NCBI RefSeq assembly: GCF_902686445.1
Contig: NC_062227.1
Span: 27,520,777 to 27,584,776 of the forward strand
Reading direction: 5' to 3'
From: Sciurus carolinensis
Lineage: Eukaryota > Chordata > Mammalia > Rodentia > Sciuridae
DNA: 64,000 bases
Positions 35,411 through 46,440 of this stretch are shown here, piece after piece. The notes below the pieces were generated by a model. The model saw only the letters and a list, made by a program, of their open reading frames with translations. It was not told the DNA's origin and did no database searches. Both the position numbers and the translations under genes were made by a program. Numbering within the stretch: the stretch's first letter is position 1; each line of letters begins with the position of its first letter.

Positions 35411-36440
35411 AATACACAGGATGTTGTATCAATGAAACAAGTTCCCATAAACAAATTCCTTAGCATAGTTAAATGTTAACAGTGACACACTGTGTCATTT
35501 TAGTGGATAACCAGTAAATAGTATCAAAATATTAAATGTCATTTTATCTTCTCATTGCACACTGGGCCAGTTGGCAAACCTGCGTTCTCCTTCCCCCAGC
35601 ACCATTATTAACTCCTGTTTCTAATGTCTCTTGGGTACATATTCCATTTACAGTAATATATCTTCAAATTGCTAAACTGTTCCCAAATTTATTTAGACTT
35701 GTTTTCTCATCTCTGTTATAAACCTGTTGAGGGCAAGAACCAGTCTCCTCCCTCTTCTGTTGTCTGTGCAGCATTGCAATTTATCACCATTTGATGGAGA
35801 AGTGTGATCATGCATTTCTTGCATCAAATGGAGGGGGAATGAGATTCAACAGGAACTAGGTTAAGTTCAAGTTGAGATGGAAAATGTAAAAGGAATTAAA
35901 AAGGCTATCATAAAGAAGCCTCTAAAATGTAGTGTAATGTCATGTTCAACTAGAAAGAAATTATTATAGAAAGAAGACAGTGTGCTGCACTAAGAACACT
36001 TTCTTGGGTGGTCCCCACAATTATGGGCTTAGAGTAGGATCCAACAAAGCTAAAGGAAAAGAATGATTTGGCTTAGAAGCTATCCCAGGTAAGCAGAACA
36101 ACCCGACTGCCAACAGAACAAATGTTCTTAAGAGGTTTGATGTGTGTGCCCATAAAAGCAAAGAATATGCAATTTGTTTTCACAAGAATATCATTAGAAA
36201 ACTTCAAAGCATGCTTTTCACAGATCTATGGAGGCTGAATCCAAATTGAAGAGGAGTTCAGAAACAAGAGGTGGTTAGAAAGTAAATGCAGCTGGTATAG
36301 ACCACTAGTTAGGAAGAAGAGAGACTGGATATGAGATGGTAAAGATGGACAGTACAGAGAAGGCATAGATAAATCAGAAAACATTCTTGAATCTTAAATG
36401 ACAATTGAAAACATGTCATTGAAAAGCTCAAATAAAACTA
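35411..36440. other. No gene or identifiable repeat
   Basis: Unassigned intronic sequence. Confidence 0.45.
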
Positions 36441-36447
36441 CTTTCCT

Positions 36448-36716
36448 GGACTGGAGATATACCTCAGTTGGTAGAGTGATTGCCTTGCATGCACAAAGCC
36501 CTGGGTTCAACCCCCATGATGGTGCATGCCTGTAATACCAGCAGCTAGGGAGACTGAGGCAGGAGGATCTCAAGTTCAAAGCCAACCTCAGCAAAAACAA
36601 GGTGCTAAGCAACTCAGTAACACCCTGTCTTTGAATAAAGTACATAAAAAGGACTGGGGATGTGGCTCAGTGGTTAAGTGCCCCTGAGTTTCATCCCCAG
36701 TACCAAAGAAAAAAAG
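36448..36716 (+). mobile_element. ID-B1-dID three-part composite SINE
   Basis: The ID part (36448-36514) reads ggactggagatatacctcag, ttggtagagtgattgccttg, gggttcaaccccc. It is joined without an A tail to the B1 part (atgatggtgcatgcctgtaa, ggaggatctcaagttcaaag), then the linker aataaagtacataaaaa and the dID part ggactggggatgtggctcag to catccccagtacc. CTTTCCT occurs at 36441-36447 and 36717-36723, just outside both ends. Confidence 0.9.
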
Positions 36717-37006
36717 CTTTCCTTTCTAATTGCTTAGATTCACCTGTTATCTGTGTGAGTAAACTGAGAAGTGTAAATGAATCAGAGCCAATGTTTTAAC
36801 TTTTCGTAATGTCCCAGGATTTTTTTTTAAAGATTGTGACATTGATCTTCCTGCCTTCCAAATATTGTCAAATCAATCACAGTAAAACATTATTGAAAGG
36901 TTATTATCTAAAGTTTTAGATACTTATCTCTATTACCTATATCCGGGGTCATATAAAATCCAGGAAAGAAAACAAAAAAAAAATGGAATTTTCCAAGAAG
37001 TGAATT

Positions 37007-37027
37007 ATGTGTTTTGTATCTGATTAG
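37007..37027 (+). other. DLGAP1: Splice acceptor of the DLGAP1 exon
   Basis: The exon is preceded by a T-rich but G-interrupted tract (tatgtgttttgtatctgat) and the AG at 37026-37027. The polypyrimidine tract is short and mediocre. The acceptor is chosen because it puts the first exon codon (GTT, Val) in phase 0 and starts the recognisable DLGAP1 segment VPQDEW. Confidence 0.85.
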
Positions 37028-37242
37028 GTTCCTCAAGATGAATGGACGGGGTACACCCCTCGAGGCAGGGACGATGAAATTCCATGCCGAAGAATGCGAA
37101 GTGGCAGCTATATCAAGGCCATGGGGGATGAAGACAGTGGGGACTCAGACACAAGTCCCAAGCCTTCTCCCAAAGTTGCTGCACGAAGAGAAAGCTATCT
37201 CAAGGCGACCCAGCCATCCCTCACAGAACTCACCACGCTCAA
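37028..37242 (+). CDS. DLGAP1: Internal coding exon of DLGAP1 (GKAP/SAPAP1), postsynaptic-density scaffold protein
   Basis: Seen: after a TTAG acceptor at 37024-37027 the frame opens as VPQDEWTGYTPRG and stays open for 71 codons plus two bases, up to the donor gtaagtag at 37243. It contains SGSYIKAMGDEDSGDSD (exon residues 25-41), an S/P/K-rich stretch (TSPKPSPK), RRESYLKA (53-60) and ends TELTTL plus AA, the first two bases of a probable Lys codon. There is no start or stop codon, as expected for an internal exon. Known: I recognise this as the part of DLGAP1 that follows the large first coding exon. DLGAP1 links the guanylate-kinase domain of PSD-95-family proteins to Shank at excitatory synapses. 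Two R-x-x-S-Y-x-x-A repeats, with Ser at residues 27 and 56, match the known guanylate-kinase-binding repeats. Inferred: the paralogues DLGAP2-4 share the motif, but the flanking residues fit DLGAP1 best. Confidence 0.93.
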
Positions 37243-37250
37243 GTAAGTAG
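37241..37250 (+). other. DLGAP1: Splice donor of the DLGAP1 exon
   Basis: The donor reads CAA|GTAAGTAG. Intron positions +1 to +6 match the GTAAGT consensus exactly. The last exon base is A instead of the favoured G. The exon ends after two bases of a codon, so the next exon must begin with the third base of that codon. Confidence 0.88.
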
Positions 37251-38175
37251 TCCGAATACAGTGCTCTTGATAGTGCCTTGCATTACCACCTCGGATCAGA
37301 TCCCGTGTCTCCAAGAGTTAGTGGGGTAGGAAAAATTCTGCAGATGGAGTGCTGTAATACAGGAAGCTGCCTGTTGATTTTGACATGGGACCTGACTTGT
37401 AGGCCCTAGTGTCTTCAAAGACAGGCACACCCAGGTACACTCTGAGCTGATCACAGCTGAACCTCTCACCCTCAAGGAGGGTTCCAAACAACCTAGAATG
37501 GTTTCTGGAAAAATTAAGATTTCTGACCAAAGAGAGGATCCATTAGACCTTTGTTCAACCACAAAATATTGCAGGGGAATGCTTCCTTAAAAGACTTGAA
37601 TACTTTTGATAATTGAGTAATATAATAGAGACAGATACCTTAGAGAAGTTTATAGAATGTGATCATTCTTGAAAATTAGGTGATATGAAGATTAGGGGTT
37701 TCTGGATAGTCATGTTTAAATTTGGGCACTCTGTACATATTAAAATTTATAAGACCTTAAAAGTGTTTTTTTTTTGTTTTGAAAAATATGATCTGTACAT
37801 ATTATGTTTTGTTTTGAAAAATAAGATTATAAGTAGTCTTTACCTTCATTTGTGTTATTTGTAAACAGAGAACAGCATTACAAAGGAAACTATGGAAATT
37901 ATTTTACGCAAAACCTGATTTAAATATTGTTATTTATAGAGAGTAAATCAGAGCCTTGGATCTAGAGATATAATTCCATTTGGACCTGAAAAACATTACA
38001 GATAATAAGTATTTCTAAAGTACCTTTGATTCCATATGTTGATGAAATACATGTTACTATTCACTCATTTTTATTATATTACAAAATAAAATATTAAAAT
38101 ATAAAATAAATAAAACAGAAAAGGCCAAAGAAATTGGATCAAGGAAAACAGAGCAGATTGTTAACCAAGAACATT
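37243..38175. other. No identifiable repeat downstream of the exon
   Basis: Intron sequence next to the exon with no transposon recognised. A short imperfect duplication of tgttttgaaaaata lies at 37778-37824. Confidence 0.45.
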
Positions 38176-38194
38176 GAAAAACAGTGGACAAGTC

Positions 38195-38521
38195 AATCAA
38201 ATACAAACTAATAGATGAGTGAAAGGAAATCTAGTAGAGTAGAAGAAGGAGAAAGGGAGAGGCAATTGGGAGGGGAAGGGGGATCATGAGCTGAAATCAA
38301 TTCCTATGCATGTATGAATTTGTCAGGAGTGGACCCTCTGCTATGTATAACCGTAAAACTCTAATAAAAGAAAAAAGAGGGCTGGGTTTGTGGCTCGGTG
38401 GTAGAGCGCTAGTCCGACATGTGTGAAGCACTGGGTTCGATCCTCAGCACCACATATAAATAAATAAATGAATAAAATAAAATTCTATTAACCTCTAAAA
38501 CTATATTTTAGAAAGGAAAAA
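38195..38521 (+). mobile_element. Sciurid L1 3' end, 5'-truncated, with an ID in its tail
   Basis: tctagtagagtagaagaagg, gggggatcatgagctgaaat, cctatgcatgtatgaatttg and the end ccgtaaaactctaataaaag plus A-rich tail. The duplicated target GAAAAACAGTGGACAAGTC is at 38176-38194 and, with one change, at 38522-38540, so the ID at 38379 lies inside the insertion. Confidence 0.8.
38379..38510 (+). mobile_element. ID SINE in the L1 tail
   Basis: gggctgggtttgtggctcgg, tggtagagcgctagtccgac, gggttcgatcctcagcacca, then (TAAA)n and aaattctattaacctctaaa. Its box-A and box-B matches are good. Its own target copies are hidden in A-rich sequence. Confidence 0.95.
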
Positions 38522-38754
38522 GAAAAACAGTGAACAAGTCTATGAGGAAAATGTATTTAAATAGCAAAGTGTATCATACTTAAAACAACTGGACAGGGAG
38601 AGTTCCTTCATGGATTTTCTTTCAAGGGACCATATGGAATTACTCCAGGTTATGTTAATCAAAAATTAATGCCAGTACCTTAGTAAACCAACCCACAAAA
38701 AGAAACTCTCCCTTCTTTCCTTCCATTTCCAGTTGTCTCTCCTTTGTGCCTTTA

Positions 38755-39190
38755 TGCATTAGTTTCCCAGGACTATCACAGAAAGGTACCAGAACTGGGG
38801 AGATTGAACAATAGCATCCTACTGTGGCAAGTTCAGGCAGCTGGAAGTCTGAGATCAAGGTGTCAGCAGGGCCATGCTCCCATGACACTTGTGGAGTACA
38901 GTCCTCCCCTGTTTCTTCCTAGATTCTGGTGTAGCCAGCAAAGCTCGGCTAATCCTTGGCCAGCAGCTGCCACCCTTTAGGCTCTGTCTCTGTTGTCTCA
39001 TGGCACTGTGCCTTCTGTATCTTCACATGGCGGTCTTCTTATGACACCAGTCATTGGATGACTCTAGCTAAGCTTGATTACATCTGGAAAGGCCCCATTT
39101 CTTACTACTATAGTGCAAGTCACATTCACAGACACAGGGAGTTGGGATTTCAAGATTTCTACTTGGGGGACACAATTCAACCTATATGAT
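38755..39190 (-). mobile_element. MaLR-type solo LTR, antisense
   Basis: tgcattagtttcccaggact, agtctgagatcaaggtgtca gcagggccatgctccc, gtatcttcacatggcggtct and gacacaattcaacctatat are in the order of a reversed MaLR LTR. Confidence 0.85.
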
Positions 39191-42100
39191 GGGTGTACAA
39201 GATAAAGGTTGATTGTGGAATTAAAAAATTAAAACCAGTCTTCATTGTACTTTGACACACCTAGCAGAGGTTCAGAAAATTAAATATGTTCAGTCTGAAA
39301 ACAACTAAATTTGTTTTTTTTTTAAATGCCAGTGGGCCAAGATAGTATGAAATAAAGGTGTCCAAAGACCCTTCTAACAAATATCTTTGATGGACCTTAA
39401 AAAGCTCTCAACTGGAGATAATAAAAGGTAGGCACAGTCATGGTGTTAGTTGACATCTTCTAGAAGATGCAAATGAGAAAATAAGATGAACAGAAAGTCA
39501 TTTAGATCTTTAAAGTCTCAGTTTCCTCACATGGAAACTATATCTGCAGCCTCCAGCATCCCTGCCACCTGCTGAGAGTCCTGTTATGTTAGCATGAAGA
39601 TGCACTGGGCGGGACACCTGGGGTCCTGGGCGATGAGGTAGGTGGCTGCTGCTCACAGCAATACACAGGTGTGAGGAGAACCGAAAGGAGCAGAGCTATG
39701 AGAAAGAGGAGGAGAACACTCTGAGGAAGGCTGAGACAGGCGCCAAAATCATCATTTACCATCGCACCTTGGGGTTCCTCTCCTCTTAGCGCCAGGGGTG
39801 TGGAGAATCCACTCTGAAACCCTCGGAGTTCTTTTTCTTTCATTTGCCTTCGGTACAACGTCATCTTCCTCTAATGTCCTGGATCATATTTTTATAACCA
39901 TTCTATATTTCTTTTACTCCCAAAATTTTAAGAGCCAAAAGAGGCAAACACACAGACAGTGGAGAGACTGAGAGCCGAGAGGATCAGTCACTTCAGAGAG
40001 TAAAATCATGGAATTGAATGTGAGTTATAACTGCTAACATATGGAAATTCAAAATGAACCAGTTTACTAGGAACATCTTGTAAATTGAAAAACTTTTTTT
40101 TTTTTTTACTTAGAATGGAGTTTCATTGAACCATCTCTAGAATCCCCTTTCTTTAGCAGGCAAGAGAGCACCTGACCAGCATTCATACACATCTTTCTTC
40201 TCTCTGTAAGCACCCCACTCCTGGAATTATTTCTCTTAGTTCCACTTATCACCATTCATTTTTCCCTCACCTGCCTTTTCAGTTCCACTTATCATTATAG
40301 TCCGCATATTAAGCTTCTATAATACTCAACCACATAATGGTTATTAATGATTTCTAGTTTAATGAGATTTGAGAAGATACTCAAGGAGATAGGGAGGCAA
40401 AAATTCAGACATGATATGACTCATAATTAATTCTGTCTTTTATTCTTTGCTGATGTTTTGACTGGAGATCATTATTTTTCTAGAAGTTTGAAGCATTTGG
40501 TCGCTCATGAGAAAAAAAAAGATACCCATATCCTAGAATTCTAGTTCCCCCATAAAAGAAAACTATATTTATGTTCCTACTTCTTTGACATTTAAGTCAA
40601 TTTTTTTCCTCCTTCCTCCTCAGCAATTCACAGCTTTAGGGATGAATCATAGCTATGAACCAAGACAACTAAAATTAGTCAAGTGAGATTGGGACAACAT
40701 TTCATTTGAGGTTTTCAACACCCATCTTCTCTCAGAAATTTCAAAGAGAAAGCCCTCCTCCACTTTCTTACATTGTTTTTCTTTATTCTTTCCCTTTTCT
40801 CTTTTCCAATGGTGTCTTGAGGGTTTACCAGTGGGGGTTGGTTTTCATCAACTACTTAATAGTGGTGATTGGATCATCTATGGAACATTCTGGAGTTAAG
40901 AATAGACTTAACACAACAAAGTCTGTCTTTGGTCTGCTGAAGTCCTCAACTACTACACTCCAAAAGTTGTTTCTTTCATTCTTTTCTCTTATTCCATAGC
41001 CATCAACAATTCCTTCCACTTCATCACTATCTTTTCCTTCTTCTACAGTTAATCTGAAGTGGCATATTGCCCCAGAATATTAATATTTTCATAAGGAGCT
41101 TCTGAATATTTAATAGTTGATTTTCAGACAAGTAGAAGAGTTTGGTGGCCAGAATTTCCTCAAAGCATGTCACCACAGCTTGGCTCTGATGAAGAACTTA
41201 AGTCTTTTACCTGATTTTCTGTAATAGGCTATTTATTCTGGAACTGAGACTACTGTCTGCTACCATGATTAGTTAAGATCATGCCCAAATCCCATCTTGA
41301 ATTTTTATTCAATATACTACTGTAGAAGGGATTTTTCAAAAATGATATTAAGTGGGCTGTCATTTAAGAGATCCTTAAGTTAAATTCAAAGATCCAGTAA
41401 TCTGAGACAAATAACAGTTTTGAATTTCTCCATGCTTGTTTGTCTTTTCATCCAGGCACTAAAAAATTGTTTCTTTTTCCCTGGAAGAAATAATCAGCCT
41501 TTGCTATTAGAGACTTTGAAACTCCTCTGAAATTGGCAAGAAGGGCCCCAGGCTTTTGTGAGAGGGCCAGTCAGAGCTCCCAGAAATTTTGATAAAGTGT
41601 CTAACAGAAAGCTTCTGGAAGGTTTATTTTCAATTCTAAATGCCTCAAAGGAAGACAGTTTTCATTTTCAGGATGGTTAATCCTCTTCATCTTCACTTTT
41701 TCCCAGGGTCCTGAACCATTTACTTGGAGTGGAGGCGGGTGTTTTAGATAAGTTGATAAAAGACTAAATAGCTCTGAGCTTTTGGTAACTGGTTTAACAT
41801 CGCTGAATATCCCCAAAAGCATGAGAGTCCCAGGCCTTTAGCATGATGGCACCACTCAGGTGACTACTACCATAACTCTCCCCTCCCTGCCCCAACCTGC
41901 CCCTAGACCCATGGCAGGCAGCATTAACAGATCCCAACATTGATGGGATCACCCATCACCTTTTCCACCAAGCTCAACTCATAGATCCTGGATGTCCACA
42001 GAAGCTATTTTTAGTCTACCTGAAAAGTCTCTGAGGAACCTTTTGGCACCAATGTGTAAACTATAAGGATAAAGCACAGAGAACCCAGCAGTTCACAGTT

Positions 42101-43150
42101 AAAGACAAAAGGACATTGCTTTGATAAATAAAATACTTGGAGAAGAAGTAGGAGAGGTGTTCTCCTTCAACTTTAATTCTGAAGATGTTAAATGAACTGA
42201 TTGTACATCAGAAGCCCCAAACTGGAGCCTCTTGCTGAAGTCTCTTTGTCTCTGTATAAGTTACTTTTTTCTCTCTAGACACACTGTGTCCTCTGCCTGT
42301 TCCTCACATTCCACATGCCCCTCCTACCCACCGACTGTTCCTCCTGTTCCTTCTCTTCCCAAAAAAAGAGGAGGAGTGGTAGAGATGGGAGCATCGCTAT
42401 TTTTTCTCAAAGATGTGAACCATATTTAAGAATATGGCAATATATATCATCCTATCTTTGTCCTAGTGATATGAAGTGCCTCTGGTTTCCTTTGCTGTCT
42501 GCTTTTCCTTAAATGCTTTTCTGTGCTTTTCCTACCTATCCCTCAGTATAATTGTCATGCTGCATCCAATAGTACAGAGAACAGAATAACACAGTGCGAC
42601 ACTATGGAGTTGTGAAACTACATCCTCCATGATGTAAACTCAGAGCTGTTTCTCATCCTTCCCTGACCACAACACTTTCCCATAGTATCCTCCATCTTTC
42701 CTACTCCCCTCCTGCTTTCCAAAGTAACACAAAGTGGAAAGAAGTTTAAAATAGGAGACATAATTCTCACTCACTGATAAATTATCACTTTCTCATCGGC
42801 ATACCATCTCAATACCTTTCCAACCCCTGTAGAAATAAGCCTGATTGAAAGAAGAGGGGAAACTAGGACAAGAAATTATCTCTTATATTCAGTACCTGAT
42901 TTTCATGCCCAGCTGTAAAAAACTTGTTCCTTCATTGGGATAAGAATGTTCTCCTCCAAATGATGCAGACTGTGTGAGTACTGCAGTCTATATCACACTG
43001 TAGTCCCTTGTTGTACAATTGGTCTTTAGAAAACCTATTTTGGAAGGACACCAGCATAGATCAAACTGTCCCTACAAGGACCATGATCACAGAGAAGAAA
43101 GAACTACTCATGTGTCTTTAAAGGAAGCAAAAGAATGAAAGAAAGTCTAG

Positions 43151-43154
<4 letters not shown>
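39191..43154. other. No gene or confident repeat (4 kb)
   Basis: The longest stretch without an identified element. Poly(T) runs lie at 39311-39324 and 40091-40107. Short open frames (39589-39864, 40706-40999, 41601-41822, 42232-42512) have no domain. Confidence 0.5.

Positions 43155-43194
<40 letters not shown>
43155..43194. repeat. (CA)20 microsatellite
   Basis: An uninterrupted AC array directly abuts the 3' end of the minus-strand B1-dID that follows. Confidence 0.98.
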
Positions 43195-43196
<2 letters not shown>

Positions 43197-43388
43197 CAGG
43201 GATTGAACTTAGGGATGCTTAAACACCGAGCCACATCCCCAGCCCTTTTTATTTTCTATTTTGAGACAGAGTCTCACTAAGTTTCTCAGAGCCTCACTAA
43301 ATTGCTGGGGCTGGTTCTGAACCTATGATCCTCCTGCCTCAGCCCCCCGAGTCCCTGGGATTACAGTCATGCACCACCATGTTTGGTT
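43195..43388 (-). mobile_element. B1-dID composite SINE
   Basis: gccagggattgaacttaggg, accgagccacatccccagcc, ttgagacagagtctcactaa, cctcctgcctcagccccccg and gggattacagtcatgcacca give a reversed B1-dID. The A tail expected at the left end is replaced by the CA array. Confidence 0.95.
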
Positions 43389-43439
43389 TAGATCCTTTTA
43401 AGAGAGTTGGAACAAAGAGAATAAAAAGTAGGAAAGATA

Positions 43440-43640
43440 TTTGTGTCTAACCAGGTTCTGAGTGCCTGACTGAATGCCAAGGGCTTTACCTATGTGTTTT
43501 CATCTGATCACACAACTCTATACACATTTTGCCCATTTTGCAAATTAGGAATCTTGAAGAGACTAAATAACACCCAATGTAACCTATTAATTACTGGTTG
43601 AATGCTAAAATCTGAGCCCAGGTCTTGGAGGCAGAAAAGA
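43440..43640 (-). mobile_element. MIR SINE
   Basis: ccaagggctttacctatgtg, cccattttgcaaattaggaa tctt and aaaatctgagcccaggtctt are in reverse-strand MIR order. Confidence 0.7.
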
Positions 43641-44634
43641 TAGAAATCTGGATAGAATATGAACTATTTTAAAGAGGTTTTTAATTGAAGGAAAAGGAAA
43701 ACCAACTGGGTGTCAACATCTGAGACATGGCGCCCAGAAAAAGGACATTCCCAGCCTATGGTGGGAATGAGGAATGGACCTGAGGAGGTGTCAGCAGCTC
43801 CAGGAAGTAGGGTCTCACCTGGAAGGGTTAGAGCAGACATGCATTGACACTGGAAAGACTTTGAGAATGTTTGACTTGGGCTTCACCTGAGGTGAAGGAA
43901 TGAAGAACCAAATGACCAAAGGATAGAACTGCACAAAGCCATCAGCTAACAAAGGACACTAGGAGAAGAGATGGCCTCTTAGGAACCTGGGTTCAGCTTT
44001 GTAGGAGTGGGGACAAGTGTGATAACTAATCTGACACCCGTATGTGTTCTGGGACTTGCCCTATATGTATAATCTGATCCTTTTTCACATGACTGCTGAC
44101 CAGACTTCCCATCAGTAACCATCAGCCACACAGGGCTGTGTAAACAAGGCACTGGGCAGAGATGTGAGCAGAGAAAGACCCAGGAGGGTCTGGAAATGAA
44201 GTTTCCCCATTCTCCTTAGGTCATTCTGATCAAAGGCACTGCTCACTGTCCTGTGAAGAAGACTGCTATTTGCAAAGAGCCTTAAATACTTTTGCCTTGC
44301 CTATCTGCTGGCTCCTATTCCTTCAATTTAATATCTATGTTCCCTGTTAAAGTGCAGACAACCAGCTAAAGAGAGCACCCTAATTATAATCAGAAATCAT
44401 ATTCATGTAATTATGCAGTAAACATTTATTCTGTACCTATAATGTTTAAGTATTGCATGAATCATTTATACCTTGGTTTCAGCAGATTTATTACGTGCTT
44501 TACTAAAATCTGTTTTCCAGATTTTATAATGCACACACACACTTGAATCTAAAAAGCAGACTCTCCAGAAAGGAAAGAAACTTAAAATTCAGAGGTTAGA
44601 GATATTAAAGTTGATGGTTGTCTTCGTCTGTTTT

Positions 44635-45000
44635 CTGTTGCTGTAACTGAATACCACAGACTGCGTAATTTATAAAGAATAGAAGTTTATTTGGCTTATA
44701 GTTCTAAAGAGAAGAAAGTCCAGAATCATGGTTTGAGCCTCTGATGAGGACCTTCTTGCTGTGTCATAACAAAGCAAAGTGCATTATGTGGTGAGACAGA
44801 AGAAGCATGCTACCTCAGTTTTCTCTTTCTCATCTTATAAATTAACTGATGTCACCATGGAAGTCTCACCCCCATGAATTCATCTAATCCTCACCTCCCA
44901 AGGGTCCACCTTCTGAACACCAGTAACATCTGACTTTGGGGGTTGTTTCCAACAGGTGAACTTTGTGGGGACATATTCAAATCATAGTAACAATTTTAGT
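44635..45000 (-). mobile_element. MaLR-type solo LTR, antisense
   Basis: cgtctgttttctgttgctgt aactgaataccacagactg, taatttataaagaatagaag tttatttgg, ccaagggtccaccttctgaa and gtggggacatattcaaatca tag. Confidence 0.88.
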
Positions 45001-46059
45001 CAGAATTTTTGTCTGGTTGGAAAAATCTTTACTTGACACAGGGAAATTTTTTTGTTTTATGTTTGTTTTCTTTTATATTATGAATTACTATTTTATCAGC
45101 ATAATTCAAGTTATTAGTTTGACTTTCATTTTATATCATTAAAAAATTTTTTTTCATCTTGCACCCAGATGGCAGGACCCCATGCAGGAATGAGAAAAGC
45201 TGCTTTAAAAAGAAGCCTAGGCAGACATATTAGAAGATGCCTCTAATCCTTTTTGGAAGCAGGCTCAGTATAAGTCCTAAATAAATGTATCTTTAGAGAG
45301 GATGCACATGATATGGGAAAAGTACCCATAGATCAAACAGGAGGAAATCACAACTGCAGTTCAAGGAATTGTAGTTTACCTACAAGGAAGAACTTCTAGA
45401 TGCAGTTATTAATTATTAAATAAATTAATTTGGAATTTTTTAGAGAAACTTTAAAACATCTTGAATTGCATTTCTCTGAGTGCTTTGATAATCTGCATTG
45501 AGCTGAGCAAAATGAACAGAATATCTATATGGTATTTTTCCAGGCTGAAAAGTCTAAGACTTCACCATAAGATAAGCAACATATTTTTAACATGTACCTT
45601 GATCCTATATTTTCAAGCTAAGCAAGCAGATAGATAAGACATGAAGGTACCCAAATAACCCAGTGTTCCCTAAATATAAAGATATCACTTTTTTTCTTGG
45701 CTCTTCTCCTTCTATCAGTAGAATTTCCATTTCCCTAAATACAGTCATGAAACATTGCGGTTCTCTTCTTACCTCTTTGAGCTTTAGAGCTTCATTATTT
45801 CTCTGTTGAATGATTAAAAAGACAGATTTCTCTTGCTGCACAAACCTCTCTGTTTCAACTCCTTCCAAAGACTTTCTACCAGGTTACTGAAAACATCATT
45901 TCTGACTTCCATTCTGTCTATGCACAAAGTCCTCAACATAACATTCAAAAGTTTCAGAGAATCTCCATTCTCCTCTGAGATATCCTTTCCTGCTGTCCTT
46001 CTACAAACTTTCTATGCTTCAATGGAACTGAGATACTAATTATTCTCAGTTTCTGTTTT
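45001..46059. other. No gene or identifiable repeat
   Basis: Unassigned. A T-rich tract lies around 45140-45156. Confidence 0.4.
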
Positions 46060-46440
46060 TCAGGTTTCAGATGTGTGCTCATTAGGATAGGCTAGATTAA
46101 GATGAGTGTAAGAAACATCTACCAAAACAGAGAGGCTTCCAAAAACAAAAATTTATGTCTTGCTTATGCCACATGCTTACCATGGGTCAGTAGGAAACTC
46201 TGCTTATCATAATTGCCCAGGGCAAGGTGTATCCAGATGCACCGTATCAAAGACATGCAGGGATAAGAGCACAGGGTGAATTAAGCACTGGACTGTAAAG
46301 TTGGCACTTGGAAGCAGAACAGATCACTTCCCTTCCCACTCAATTGACAAAAGCTTGTGACATTGCAAAGTCTGACTTCAGAGTCCAAGACAGGCAACCT
46401 TACCATGTGCCCAGGTACAAACACACAAACAACATTTGAC
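46060..46440 (-). mobile_element. Degenerate MaLR LTR (candidate 3' LTR of the element to 48320)
   Basis: cattaggataggctagatta, ccaaaaacaaaaatttatgt, catgcttaccatgggtcagt, cttaccatgtgcccaggtac parallel 47980-48320 block for block in the same orientation, with heavier decay. Confidence 0.5.

Larger units (their letters stand above)
1..37027 (+). other. DLGAP1: DLGAP1 intron upstream of the exon (5' end outside the window)
   Basis: Inferred intron, because the only recognisable exon starts in phase 0 at 37028 and DLGAP1 is known to have very long introns. I looked on the + strand for the preceding large coding exon (it should end just before VPQDEW) and did not see it. The contents are transposable-element relics and unassigned sequence, listed separately. 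Confidence 0.8.

Noticed and set aside
37014..37250. 78-codon frame with a Met start overlapping the DLGAP1 exon
   Set aside because: It is out of phase with the DLGAP1 reading frame and begins in the intron. The true frame starts at 37028 with Val and has no Met start.
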